From Apostichopus californicus (Eukaryota; Echinodermata; Holothuroidea; Aspidochirotida; Stichopodidae): 24,098 nucleotides of DNA. Made by a program: the position numbers and the translations under genes. Shown here in pieces: positions 8,953 through 19,231 of the stretch; position 1 is the first letter of the stretch; the number at the start of each line of letters is the position of its first letter. The notes under the pieces were generated by a model. It searched no databases. It saw nothing but the letters and a program-made list of their open reading frames with translations, and had not been told where the DNA came from. The DNA is taken from contig JAIPMN010028225.1 of the NCBI GenBank assembly GCA_020650975.1, positions 1,951 through 26,048 of the forward strand, in the 5' to 3' direction.

Positions 8953-10031
8953 GTTAAGGTCGAAAATCGTAAACTTTGACATAAGGAATGGTCACCTGAA
9001 AAAAATTCCGCCATGAGGTCACCGGGTCAAAGGTCAAAAATTTAATTCATCAAAAAATTGTTTTTTTATAGGATATGATAAGTCGGACCACCCAAAATGG
9101 TCCGAAACTTTTTTTTTACCTCAGGTCATACCAATCCAAGATGGCTGCCACTCAAAGTTAACCCCAACCCCTAGGGTTAGCTTGGGTTAGCATATTCGAC
9201 TCCTGTGTGTACACGATATGTTTTTTCGGGACAAATTGGTGTCGTGATGTAACTCGATGCGTACTATCACGTGATGATCTTAAACTTGTTTCAAGTCGTT
9301 TACTTCCGGAATGAGGGCGCTTTAAAGTTTTACCTAGGGGTCCGTTTCTGAGACGGGAGAAATAAGCTATCGACCTGTAACTCACACCGAAGACTGACCG
9401 GAAGTGACGTCACCAAACGCATATCATCGATTATTACAAAACTCGATGACCGATTGCCTTCTAAATAGCAGCAAAAATATGTCGAGACATCTATCGATTC
9501 TGTGAATTTCCAAATTTGTCATCAATATTTGACAAAATGGCGGCCTAAATAAAATATTGATGAGAAAATATTTAAAAAACAATGAAAGACCGGAAGCGGA
9601 TCAAACGACGTTGATATAATGTCTTATTATTAGTTTTAACTAAATCTGGAATTTGGAGCAAATTCGGCGAATTTAAATTTTCGTCGAAAATAGCGACCAC
9701 ACCCGATGACGTCAGAAATTCGAAATCACGCAAAATACATCAAAATATTGGTCTTGATAGTTTCGGACATGCCGAATCCATTGGTGCTATTTTGGAAACG
9801 ATCGGATGTTCAGTTACTGAGATATGGGTACAGACATGTCGAAAAGTGGGTCGATGTGACGTCACGCTACATCAAAAGCGGGGACCCGGTGAGAACGGGA
9901 CATCCGGTAATAAAAGGTCACAGATGGGGCTATCCATCGATTATAACTTTGCCTGATTTCGATTGACTTAAGGTGGTAAAAAAGCTACTCAAATCTTGAC
10001 GTCGGCGCTGGCGTCCTTGTTTAGGGTTATC
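8953..10031 (+). repeat. Repeat block A, copy 1
   Basis: Begins GTTAAGGTCGAAAATCG and ends at GTTTAGGGTTATCATAG. It contains CAAGATGGCTGCCACTC, CCCCAACCCCTAGGGTTAGC and TCGATGTGACGTCACGC, all found again in copy 2. Copy 2 has an extra ~190 bp between ACTTTGAC and ATAAGGAATGG. Short open frames in both copies differ mainly by amino-acid-changing substitutions, so it is not coding. Confidence 0.93.
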
Positions 10032-10520
10032 ATAGCTACTACCGGTGAAAAACACCTATTTTTTTTGGGGGGGGGGGCCTCCAAAACGTATAGACTATAT
10101 CCCCTTCCCGAAGATTAATGCTACCGTATGAGTTGTCTACACGTAGCTACGACTCTCGTCTCGCACCCTAGGTGGAAAGGAAGGTGTACCAAAAAAGAGG
10201 TACTTTTTATCACTTTTCAAGACAAAAACACCTATTTTTGGCGCAAATAGAAATCATATAGACAAAAAGCCTTTCCCGGTCAGATAATTACACGAAATTG
10301 GTGTATCACAAAGACGAGGGTGTCTTCTACTCCACGTCTAATTTTAATGTCGATGGGTGTTTCAGAGAGGACGAGAGAGGGGGGTTGAAAAGAGCGGGTT
10401 TTCCAACTTTTGCACTTATAAAGAACACGTATTTCTATCGGGTCCTCTGGGACCACGTATCTCCCGAACGGTAGCAGATATTGACCTGGGAGTTGCAGAT
10501 TTGGGCTCCTGGGCATCGAT
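10032..10520 (+). repeat. Repeat block B, copy 1
   Basis: Runs on from block A without a break at AGCTACTACCGG. Contains an 11-G run (10067-10077), GAGTTGTCTACACGTAGC and GGTCAGATAATTACACG, all shared with copy 2 (19232-19684) after small indels. Similarity can be followed to the point where copy 2 is cut off (GGGACCACGTA); the sequence after that in copy 1 has no partner in the window. Confidence 0.9.
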
Positions 10521-10879
10521 TACCCCCGTTTTTTGGGGGGTTAAAAAATTTTTGGCGCAAAGGCGGTTAATGTGTATCTTTTCTGCTTGTTCGCGACACG
10601 CTGATTACGAATCTGAAGTTTATTTTGGAATTGGGTGTTGTGTGGGGGCGTGGGGGAACATATAGGGAGGGGGCACCGGCCCGAATGGGGGTCTCCAAAA
10701 AGGAACAAATCACACCTCATCTGGTGCTTCTTGGGGCGCTGATGATGAATCTGAGATTATTTGGGCGGTTCGGAGGCGTGGGGAGTGGTGGTGGCATTTA
10801 ATGCCTTCCGGGCGTTCCATGGCGCACGCTACGGATACTTTTTGGCTGACTGTTGGTACTTTTTTTTCAAAATGAACCC
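10521..10879 (+). other. Single-copy part of the composite repeat
   Basis: G-rich DNA between blocks B and C of copy 1. Its counterpart in copy 2 would lie beyond the truncation at 19684. Open frames on both strands overlap each other and resemble no family. Confidence 0.5.
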
Positions 10880-11079
10880 CTACCACCCTGGAGAAGGAAC
10901 ACACCTACAAGTAACCATGGTAACGCTCCAAAGTAGAAGGGTCGAGATTTTCACGTACATATTAACACCAATTATTATGACCTTTCGGATTTTTGTCACT
11001 AATGACCCCCCCCCCCTATCACCCCGTAGAAAAGACACACCTACAAGTTCCATCCTATTTTGAAAGTGGACACCCTAGC
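10880..11079 (+). repeat. Repeat block C (208-bp tandem units), left part
   Basis: Holds AGTAACCATGGTAACGCTCC at 10910. The same motif recurs at 16527 and, diverged, at 16735. With the TIR element removed the spacing is 209 and 208 bp, so C is a three-unit tandem array. The array is cut at CACCCTAGC (11071-11079) and resumes at CCTAGCGGTGG (16482). Confidence 0.88.
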
Positions 11080-11147
11080 ACTACGACGTCACAATGTTAG
11101 CACCAATCAAAATTGATCTCATAAAAGCTTTAGGGTTTCAGCCAATC
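11080..11147 (+). repeat. Left terminal inverted repeat of the 5.4-kb element
   Basis: Reads ACTACGACGTCACAATGTTAG onward and holds two CCAAT boxes (in GCACCAATCAAAA and CAGCCAATCACA). It matches the reverse complement of 16412-16481 apart from small indels near the tip. Similarity stops right after the second CCAAT. Confidence 0.85.
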
Positions 11148-12646
11148 ACAAGCATTCCCTGGATTTACACATACCCAGGTACGTAGACCGTGCACAATAA
11201 GTTAGGGCCTAATTATCTGGAAGAGAAACTGCGGGATGTATTGAAGATTCGTCTGGATTTTCCAGGTAGACCTATGTAATGTTTCTTCTCCAATTGTTTT
11301 TCAAACCAGAGGATATTAATTTGTCCTACAGCTAAAATTTCACAACGATATTTGAGAAATATGGTACATTGAAGGCTAACTTTAGGGTCTGTTTGACTTT
11401 GAGATGTTAAAATGTAATCTACTCCACCCGTGTAATCGTAAACTCATTAAATTTTCATAGGCTACATGTTATAATAATCGTTGGAAATTTGTGATTGGCC
11501 ATATATAACATAACATTGTCTGCAAAAAGGCAGTTTTACAGGTTACACAAGACTATTCTTCCAAGATAAAGTCTTCTCAAATCCTTGGACATGTGGTAGA
11601 TGCAATGCAGATTCCAACAAGTGGAGATTTAATCCACAATGAGTAATAATCTGACTATGATTGATCATATATATAAGTTGGAGTTTCTTTAAACTTGGTA
11701 TGGTGATATTGGTACACCACCTATACATGCTGTGTCTTGCAATTGATATCATGCATATTTATGAGGAGGCGGGGTGATATTTACTTTTGTAACCGAAGTT
11801 GGTATGCACAATAACTACACTAGGGAATGATTGATCAATAACAGTCTTGATAGGTGGGTGGGTGGTCCATTATAATTAGATGAACCCTATTGATTTGTTC
11901 ACAGGATAACTTCACAAGGCAATGATTGAACTTCATCATAACACACTTTAAGTGTTTTTTGTTTATGTACATTTATACTATGATTTTTTTGGAAATACAA
12001 AACAAAGAAAAGCTTCAGTCATTGTATTTCAGTTGTTGTATTTCTCTGGGGTGTTAAAGCCAGAAACAGGCCTCTTGTTCCTTTTTTTTCTCTCATTACT
12101 GGGCCTTTTGAAAATGATGTACTCATCCTTTAAGAAAAATTAATAAAACTACCCCAGCCGCACGGCTAGTAAATGAGCAGTGATGTAAGATATTTGAATA
12201 GCTTGCCATCCGCATTTGGCTTCAAATATGCAGTATTTTAGTGCGCGGGAAGTGCTTGCAGTATCAGGAAGAACTTTTCTGTAGTTGATAGTGTTATTTT
12301 TTGTCGGATAATAAACCGGGGAGTATAGTCATGTAGGTAACTACAAAGTAAGGGCGCTGGTGATTAACGTGACAGACTCAGATCATCTGTCAACGCAGCT
12401 AGCCTCTGAAACTGCAATCATACAGAGACTATGGACCGGCGAAGACTTGAGAATACCCAGAGTTTTAGTAACTGCGTTAAACTGTATGATCAATAATTTT
12501 CTTTATTGGTGTCAATGAGTTTCATTCAATCTAGGATCAAACAAAATGAGAAAACAAAATAATTAATCTTAACCTTTAAACTTAGTAGGTCACATTAGAG
12601 TAAATGATTATGCAAAAGTCCTTAACTGTGAATATCACTTTAACAT
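11148..12646. other. Left interior of the TIR element
   Basis: AT-rich and mostly unrecognised. On the plus strand, 11190-11266 reads in frame NYLEEKLRDVLKIRLDFP and meets a good donor, CCAG|GTAGAC. That short segment resembles the start of a PB1/ubiquitin-like domain, but it is too short to call. No transposase exon was found. Confidence 0.4.
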
Positions 12647-13086
12647 TGTTACTACACAGTACACAGATATCCTTGAATTACAAATAAATGTCAATAAAAC
12701 CCTCTCTACGAACCAATGCATATACATATACAGAATACTTTGATAATTCGCGCAAGTGAACCCTGCACTACATTGGATCGAAAAAACGTGCAATTTGACC
12801 AGATTAAAACATACTAAATTTCCCGCTACTTTTACATAAAATGTCATTACAAACCAACAACTTACTTCTATGGCAGGATACTAAAATAAAACACGGTATA
12901 TTAACTTAAGACTGTCAGGCTTTGATAACAGAAAACGGAAAATACAGTACTTCTAACAGCAAACAACTCGACCGGAAGGAATGTCGCAATTGTTTCTGCG
13001 CGTTACCGGAAAGTAAATACTAAAAAAGGATAAATGAATAGGTTAAATCGAACTGAAGCGTGCAGTAATCCCGACTGAACGCAACA
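12647..13086 (-). repeat. Probable 3' LTR of the BEL/Pao element
   Basis: The minus strand begins TGTTGCGTTCAG at 13086, directly after a polypurine tract, as an LTR should. The other end is tentatively set at 12647, where the minus strand ends GTAGTAACA, matching the TGTT start as an imperfect inverted end and giving 440 bp. No second LTR is in the window, so the far boundary rests on that match alone. Confidence 0.5.
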
Positions 13087-13101
13087 TCCTCCCCCCCCCC
13101 C
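13087..13101 (-). other. Polypurine tract of the BEL/Pao element
   Basis: Eleven G then AGGA on the minus strand, directly before the TGTTG that opens the LTR and ~35 bp after the pol stop. This is the position of the plus-strand primer in LTR elements. Confidence 0.75.
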
Positions 13102-13136
13102 AATGAGGAATTTGTCCTCATTTTAAATACAGAATT

Positions 13137-15120
13137 TTAGTCCTCATAACCTTCTTTCGGATAAATGATCGCAACCTTATTTATCGGACGACGGTATTCT
13201 GCTGATGAGGTTTTAACCTTAACATTCCTAACTCTACCATCAGCACCTGGATACACCTCAACTATCTTCCCGATAGTCCAATTACCTCGAACAGTGTTAT
13301 TGTCCAATATCGTCGACACAAACATTGCGTCGGTTGGCGTCCCACTTTCTGCGTGGTACCAATAATGGTACAACGTCTCTAGTCCACCGTTGCCAAAACG
13401 AATCGACAATCTTCTGTACAAACTCGACTCGATGTTTTGGGTTGCGTGTCTCTCTGAATGGCCCTTGCGGAATTTCTCGGGATGCTCGTCCCAACAGCAT
13501 GTCATTGGGACACAAATACCCTCCGTCATCAGGGTCATTCGGTATTCTTCCGATTGGACGCTGGTTCAGTAGATTTGCAATCTCCTGTAGACATGTGTGT
13601 AGTTCCATGGGGGTCAGCACTTGATCACCGATTGCCTTTTTCAGGGCAATCTTACAGCTTTTTACAAGGCTCTCAGCACATCCATTCTGATGTGGTGCCA
13701 GTGGTATGGTAAACTTCCACTCTGGTCCTCTTCCTGCACAGAACTCCTTCAATTCCTGGGGTTTCCAGCCCTGTATCATCAGACGCAGCTCCTTCTCAGC
13801 TCCCACAAGTTGAGAACCGTTGTCACTCAGGATGTAAACAGGTTGTCCCCTTAAGAGCATAGAAACGCCTCAGAACCTGCATGAATTCCATTGAGGAGCA
13901 ATCCACTGCCAGCTCCAGGTGGACAGCCCTTGTATTCAAACATGTGAAGATAACTCCATAATGCTTGGTTGTTTTGTTGCGTCCGACTCTCACATGCATT
14001 GGACCAAAATAGTCACAAGATGTGTACAGGAATGGCGGTGTGTAAGGAGCCATTCTTTCCCTCGGTAGATCCGTTGTCTCGAGTTTGTGATCTCTCTTTC
14101 TGCATGTGACACATCTGTACTTTATAGACTTAGCCAGTCTATGCACTCCAAGAATCCAATATTTCTTTCTGACTTTACCGGCTGTGTTTGCCACTCCGCT
14201 GTGTCCAATGTTGTGGTAGTGATGGGTTATCAACATCGATACATAGTGCTTCTGGGGTAGCAGCACTGGGTGTGCCATTTCATATGACACCAGGTTACCT
14301 TTCAGTCTTCCACCAACTCGGATTATGCCATCTTCAATAAATGGACTCAATGTTTTGAAGTCTCCATTCTCCAGGCGATTAAAGAGGCTCCTCTGTGCCT
14401 CCTTTATCCAGTACCTTTCAGATTCTTTCAGTTCGTCAGGTGTGAGTGAGGCTCCTGTATGCTTCACTTCCTTCGAATTACACTTCTCTTTCAACCTCTT
14501 CAGGAATCTGAATACATAGGCCGTGACTCTCACAAGTCTCCCCCAGTTGGAGATTCTGTCGCAATCAAGAACCTTCGCTGTGGCCAGCAGGCAGACTTGT
14601 TGAACTTTACGTCTTTCATTCAACCCAGTATCGACTTCTTCGTCAGGATTTACCTTGGCTATGGGCCACTCATCTTCAGGTAGACAGAGGAAATCTGGCC
14701 TATGACTCCATCTGCCCATCAATTTGTCGACTGGTATTCCTCTGGAGACATCATCAGCTGGGTTAACTTCTCCCGGGATGTGATGCCATTGGGAAGGGTC
14801 AGTTAGGGTCTGAATTTCTCCCACCCTGGCGGAAACAAATGGCTTGAAAGGCCTTGCTTGACTTCGAATCCAGGACAAAGCAATCATACTGTCGGTCATG
14901 AACATGGTTTTTTTCCAGCAATATCGTCAGGTCATCAGTGATTGTTTTCCCCAGTCTTGCTGCCAATACTGCTGCCTGTAATTCCAGTCGTGGAATGGTG
15001 AGTTGCTTTAGAGGTGCAACCCTAGACTTTGCAGTGACAAATCTAGCATCATACCTGTTATCCTCTGTTCGCCATCTCAGGTATGCACATGCTCCAAACG
15101 CATCTTCCGATTTATCATGA
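13137..15120 (-). pseudogene. pol: BEL/Pao Pol fragment: RNase H and integrase, frameshifted
   Basis: 3' part of a BEL/Pao polyprotein. From ~15110: the BEL-type segment SEDAFGACAYLRW, then RVAPLKQLTIPRLELQAAVL, then (new frame, 14905) MTDSMIALSWIRSQ and GEVNPADDVSRG. Next come the integrase zinc-binding HHYHNIGHSG...CVTCRK, core CDYFGPMHV (~14017-14001), SDNGSQ (~13829) and HQNGCAESLVKSCK, giving the D, D, E triad. The C-terminal segment is WTIGKIVEVYPGADGRVRNV, with a stop at 13137. Frame changes are at the 14908-14914 homopolymer, near 13847-13857, and near 13300-13312. Reverse transcriptase, protease, gag and the 5' LTR are missing: similarity ends at ~15120, so the copy is 5'-truncated. 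It lies wholly within the TIR element. Confidence 0.92.
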
Positions 15121-16182
15121 TGGCAACTTCCATAGACCAGTCATGGAAACATTCAAAATATTTCGTGTGTCTTTGAGTGCAGCTTTACTTTCATTTCCAA
15201 TGATTTTGGTTGTGTCATCCCATATTCATAGAATAGGTATCTGGCTGAAACAGAAGAAAATGGATGTTATCATAGACATATGAAACAAGATCAAAATGGT
15301 AATGAGTAGTGCCACCCTCAGTTAGTATCTTGATTTTGACTCACTGGTGGATAAGCAAAGTGACAGACAAAAGCAGAATGCAAAACTAAATTGAAATTTT
15401 AACAACATTAAATATTTCTTAAGTTCTGATATAATTATGACGTGCAGTATGAAAATATTACATTATTAAATGCAGTTAAGAAAGAAAAAAAAGATTAAAT
15501 GTCCATTTTGCTGTTCTTCAAATTGTATTTTACATGTTTTCCCCTATTAAGACTGCTGACATGGAAGCAACCCTAAAGTTTTCTTGCGTTCCATGTGGAA
15601 AATCAACATACCAGTTAAGAAAGATGTGAAAGCTTCTCTTCTACAATATTTAAAACCTTTGAAGAAAGTAAATGGTGGTGACAATGACACTACAGTTAAC
15701 AGCATACTAATTACATGTACATGCCTACAGTAAGTAAGGCTAAAAGAAAGAGTAACGTGTATAACAAAATTAGTGCACTAGTAGTATAGTATAGTAAAGG
15801 CTTCATAATTGACACACCCTCGTAATTGATGCACCTTCAAATATAGCAAATAGCATCCAAAGTCAATGGATGTATACTAAGGCCTACACTACAGTTAGCT
15901 TTTCGACGAATGTGTCAATTTAGGGGTATGATTACGAAAGAACTTTACATGGCAGACATTTTTGTGGTCAAATTCTGCTCAATTGTACGGTGCATAAGTA
16001 CAGAAGCTTTATTTAATATTTTGAGATCATTACATTTCTGAGGAACTACGCACATGAAAAACACATACAGTTGAGTGATTTGGATTTGTCCTTGCTAGAC
16101 ATTGTTCATCAAATCCTTAACTTAAGTGCGTCAATTAATATGAGCCCACCATGTTACTATTACTAATACTTAGTACTACCAA
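15121..16182. other. Right interior of the TIR element, no gene recognised
   Basis: AT-rich DNA between the BEL remnant and the short ORF at 16183-16384. No coding frame of note on either strand. Around 16145-16225 it is dense in short TAGTAC/GTACTA palindromes. Confidence 0.5.
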
Positions 16183-16384
16183 CTACAGTACTAGACTAGG
16201 CCTAGTACTAGTAGTACGACGTGTACTGTACGCTACATCGAACTTCTTCATCACTTCCAAAAGCGACTGAACTATACACGCTTGTTGGAATGGAAGTCGC
16301 CATTCTTCTCCACTATGTTTCCAATGCATAATACAAATACTGTACAGAGATCCATCAAGTATGTTTTCATCTATGGGCTCAGCC
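16183..16384 (-). CDS. Hypothetical protein or first exon, adjacent to the right TIR
   Basis: Starts at ATG 16384 in a favourable context (ATCAACATGG) and reads MAEPIDENILDGSLYSICIM, HWKHSGEEWRLPFQQACIVQ, SLLEVMKKF, then becomes low-complexity and stops at 16183. The first ~50 residues look like real protein; the Ser/Thr/Arg tail coded by TAGTAC-rich DNA does not, so translation may leave the frame by splicing near 16235-16250. The upstream inverted repeat supplies two CCAAT boxes in the right orientation. No family is recognised. It may be the first exon of the element's own gene. Confidence 0.4.
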
Positions 16385-16411
16385 ATGTTGATTTCGGGTG
16401 CTTGGCAGCGA

Positions 16412-16481
16412 TTGGCTGAAACCCAAAGCTTTTCTAAAATCTATTTTGATTGGTGCTAACATTCTGTGACACCGTCACCCT
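16412..16481 (-). repeat. Right terminal inverted repeat of the 5.4-kb element, promoter-like
   Basis: Reverse complement of 11080-11147. Read on the minus strand it carries two CCAAT boxes in forward orientation, the nearer ending ~30 bp before the ATG at 16384. No TATA box is evident. Terminal repeats that double as promoters are common in DNA transposons; that role here is inferred. Confidence 0.8.
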
Positions 16482-16790
16482 CCTAGCGGTGGTACCATGA
16501 AAAGATGGCCGTAATCGGACTACCCAAGTAACCATGGTAACGCTCCAAAGTAGAAGGGTCGGGATTTACCCGTACATAGTAACACTAATTATTATGGCCT
16601 TTTCGGATTTTTTTTAAAATGCCCCCCCCCCTAGCACCCCGGGGAAGAAACGCACCTACAAGTTTCATCGTATTTTAGAAAGAGGACACACTAGCGGTGG
16701 TACCCTGAAAAGATGGGGTAAATCAGACTCACCTAGTAACCATGATAAAGCTCCAAAGTATAAAAGTCGGTATTTCCACAATTTAGTGTA
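16482..16790 (+). repeat. Repeat block C, right part (208-bp units)
   Basis: Resumes at CCTAGCGGTGGTACC. That motif recurs at 16692 (CTAGCGGTGGTACC), 208 bp after 16484. Includes a 10-C run at 16622-16631, matching the 11-C run of the left part. Confidence 0.88.
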
Positions 16791-16987
16791 ACAGGTGCCT
16801 AAGTCCCAAGTGTCCATTTCCGGGTTACAGGGGGGCCGATATTTGGGTCAAAGGGCTGAACTGATGTCACGGTACACCCACCCACACTTCCGGTCAGTTT
16901 GGGTCACATGACTATTTATTACAGCCATAAAATGCAAGTGAATGACTATACTACTTTATTTTATTTTGGAAAATGACTACCCCCAGG
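16791..16987 (+). other. Junction segment between block C and second block A
   Basis: About 200 bp with no partner in the window; its counterpart would lie left of block A copy 1, where unrelated DNA is found. It shows that copy 1 is cut at 8953. Confidence 0.5.
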
Positions 16988-18232
16988 GTTAAGGTCGAAA
17001 ATCGTTAACTTTGACCTTTGACCTCCAAATTTCTTGTGGATGTTAACGGTCAATACGGCACTGAAATATCCAAAGGGCAAGTATGTCACTTCCGGTTCAT
17101 GTGTTATAGGGGGTGAAAGGTCCAAAATGTCGTTCCTTCAAAAAAAAGGTAAAAGATCGTCAGAGTGACCTATTTCCACGAAACTTGCAACGATGACGTG
17201 TGAGGTCATAAGGAATGGTCATCTGAATATATCGGGTCAAAGGTCAATCAGAGGTCAAAAATTTAATTCATCAATTCTTTTTTTTTAAATTGGATATGAT
17301 AAGTCGGACCACCAAAAGTGGTCGCATTTTTTTGGGACCTAAGGTCATACCAATCCAAGATGGCTGCCACTCAAAGTTAACCCCAACCCCTAGGGTTAGC
17401 TAGGGTTAGCATATTCGACTCCTGTGTGTACACGATATGGTTTTTCGGGACACAAATTGGTGTCGTGATGTAACTCGATGCGTACTATCACGTGATGATC
17501 TTAAACTTGTTTCAAGTCGTTTCCTTCCGGAATGAGGGCGCTTTAAAGTTGAACCTAGGGGTCCGTTTCTGAGACCGGAGGATCGACCTGTAACTGACAC
17601 TGGAGACTCATCGCTTTAGTCTATACAAAATAAGTTCCGTTTTTGTGGCTATTTTTTATTACCGGAAGTGACGTCACCAAACGCAATATCGACCGATTGC
17701 CTTCTAAATAGCAGCAAAAATATGTCGAGACATCTTCTATCGATTCTGTGAAATTTAAAAAATAAATAAAAAAACATTCAAAGACCGGAAGCGGAGCAAA
17801 CGACGTTTATATAATCTATTATTATTAGTTTTAACTAAATCTTGAATTTCCAGCAAATTGGGTGAATTTAATATTTCGCCGAAAATAGCGCCCCCACCAG
17901 ATGACGTGAGAAATTAGAAATCGCGCAAAATACATGAAAATATTGTTCTTCATAAGTTTCGGACATGCTAAATCCATTCGTGCTATTTTGGAAACGATCG
18001 AATGTTCGATTGCTGAAATATGGGTACATACATGTCAAAAAGTGGGTCGATGTGACGTCACGCTACATCAAAAGCGGGGACCCGGTGGAAACGAGACATC
18101 CGCTAATAAAAGGTCACAGAAGGGGATATCCATCGATTATAACTTCGCCTGATTTCGATTTCACCTAAGGTGGTAAAAAACCTACTCATATGTTGACGTC
18201 GGCGCTGGCGTCTTTGTTTAGGGTTATAATAG
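16988..18232 (+). repeat. Repeat block A, copy 2
   Basis: Same order of motifs as 8953-10031 with the extra ~190 bp (from CTTTGACCTCC to GATGACGTGTGAGG). A further insertion carries AGTTCCGTTTTTGTGGC (~17630). It ends ATAATAG, interrupted by the solo-LTR-like element. Confidence 0.93.
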
Positions 18233-18309
18233 TGTAATGGGTGAACTATTTAGTAGACCCCCACAAAATTTTCATTGTCGTAATAGAGGGCGCAAGGACA
18301 GTTTCTGTT

Positions 18310-18374
18310 ACAACTCGTTGCTGTCCGATCAATCTTATGATCAGCGTTCTTCTTTCTCTTCCCCTCCTTTATAG
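18310..18374 (-). repeat. 65-bp direct repeat, left copy, with TATA-like box
   Basis: Shares ACAACTCGTTG, GTCCGATCAATCT and CTCCTTTATAG with 19101-19165, with about 7 differences. On the minus strand it opens CTATAAAGGAG, TATA-like, with a GATCA/TGATC hairpin ~35 bp downstream. Confidence 0.85.
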
Positions 18375-19100
18375 GTGAGTAGATGCATAAATTAGACTTT
18401 CTGCTAAACTGATTCACATGTGTATTATATATTATTCTAAATGGGTAACAGTAGATTGGTAGCAGGATATCAGATATCACTGAGTTAACGGGCTAAAGTG
18501 TGATAAAATAATAACATTAGCCTAAGGTTATCTATGTATGTTAGGTTGGCACACAAGGTAGTCGTCATGGCCATCGTTTAGTGCCAAAAAGCGACACATT
18601 CGTCACCGTAATCCATTCATTTTTAGTATGTCGTGTGTATTGAGATGTCATTTCTAGTGTTTTATGTCCACTTAGTGTGAATTTGATAAATGCATTCCTA
18701 AGCTTTTGAGTGTCACGCAACTAGGAAAGGCTGGGCGTGTACACAGTGTTCGTATAGACCTGGGCATGGGAATTACTCCAGGGACCGACTCAAAAGCTGG
18801 GGAGCTTTGTGTATGTACAGTACACACATTATTCGGGATCAGGGACCATCTCAACATTTCTTTATATTCAGTTACATATTTTCCTTAACCTTGAATTTGT
18901 TCAGGGATCAGCTAAACAACTGTAGACATATTTTTGTGTGCATGCAGTGTACACATGGATGATAATCCAGGGATCACCTTGACAATTATATCATCAGTCA
19001 TTTATTTATTTTCGTATATAGTTGCATATTATAGATAATAAGTTAAATTTAATTGTTTTGAAAGTTACGAGCATGCGGCTTGTAAAGCAGTAGTTTTAAT

Positions 19101-19165
19101 ACAACTCGTTGCCGTCCGATCAATCTAACGATCAGCGTTCTTGTTTCTCTTCCACTCCTTTATAG
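19101..19165 (-). repeat. 65-bp direct repeat, right copy, with TATA-like box
   Basis: Second copy of the 18310-18374 repeat, 791 bp away in the same orientation. Conservation of the TATA-like CTATAAAGGAG in both suggests duplicated promoter segments; the alternative is that each marks an end of an older smaller insertion. Confidence 0.85.
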
Positions 19166-19231
19166 CGAGCCGGATGAGCCGCCTGGCCCCTCATTACCCC
19201 AGCCCCACCTAACACCTCTGGGCATGTAACA

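Larger units (their letters stand above)
11080..16481. mobile_element. DNA-transposon-like insertion with ~70-bp terminal inverted repeats
   Basis: The ends are inverted copies of each other (11080-11147 and 16412-16481), sharing GTTAGCACCAATCAAAAT, AAAAGCTTT and GGTTTCAGCCAATC with a few small indels. The outer flanks carry CCTAGC on both sides (11074-11079 and 16482-16487), a 6-bp target duplication, and block C joins seamlessly across when the insert is removed. The interior contains a BEL/Pao remnant (12647-~15120) that entered later, so the element without it is ~2.9 kb. No transposase could be recognised. A 67-codon minus-strand frame starts 27 bp inside the right inverted repeat. Target length of 6 bp excludes TTAA and TA families but does not identify a superfamily. 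Confidence 0.78.
18233..19231. mobile_element. Solo-LTR-like insertion (999 bp, TG...CA, 4-bp target duplication)
   Basis: Sits exactly between blocks A and B of copy 2, which are contiguous in copy 1. It begins TGTAATGGGTG and ends CATGTAACA and is flanked by ATAG on both sides (18229-18232 and 19232-19235), as expected for an LTR element. No coding region, primer site or polypurine tract is inside, so a solo LTR left by recombination is the best reading. It is unlike the gypsy and BEL LTRs in this window. Near each end it carries a 65-bp direct repeat with a minus-strand TATA-like box. Confidence 0.65.

Noticed and set aside
9160-9190. Telomere-like CCCCAACCCCTAGGGTTAGC and TTTAGGGTTA words in block A
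   Set aside because: Only isolated TTAGGG-like words without a tandem array; not a telomeric or interstitial telomere tract.
9158-9385. Minus-strand frame in block A, with counterpart at 17406-17600
   Set aside because: Similar only because the DNA is duplicated; start and end differ and the frames do not extend in either copy.
9706-9966. Open frame in block A, also open in copy 2 (17965-18168)
   Set aside because: The two copies differ mostly by amino-acid-changing substitutions, so there is no sign of selection on the protein, and the rest of the repeat is non-coding.
11079-11083. CACTA tip suggesting a CACTA (EnSpm) transposon
   Set aside because: The opposite end lacks the matching TAGTG and the target duplication is 6 bp rather than 2-3 bp.
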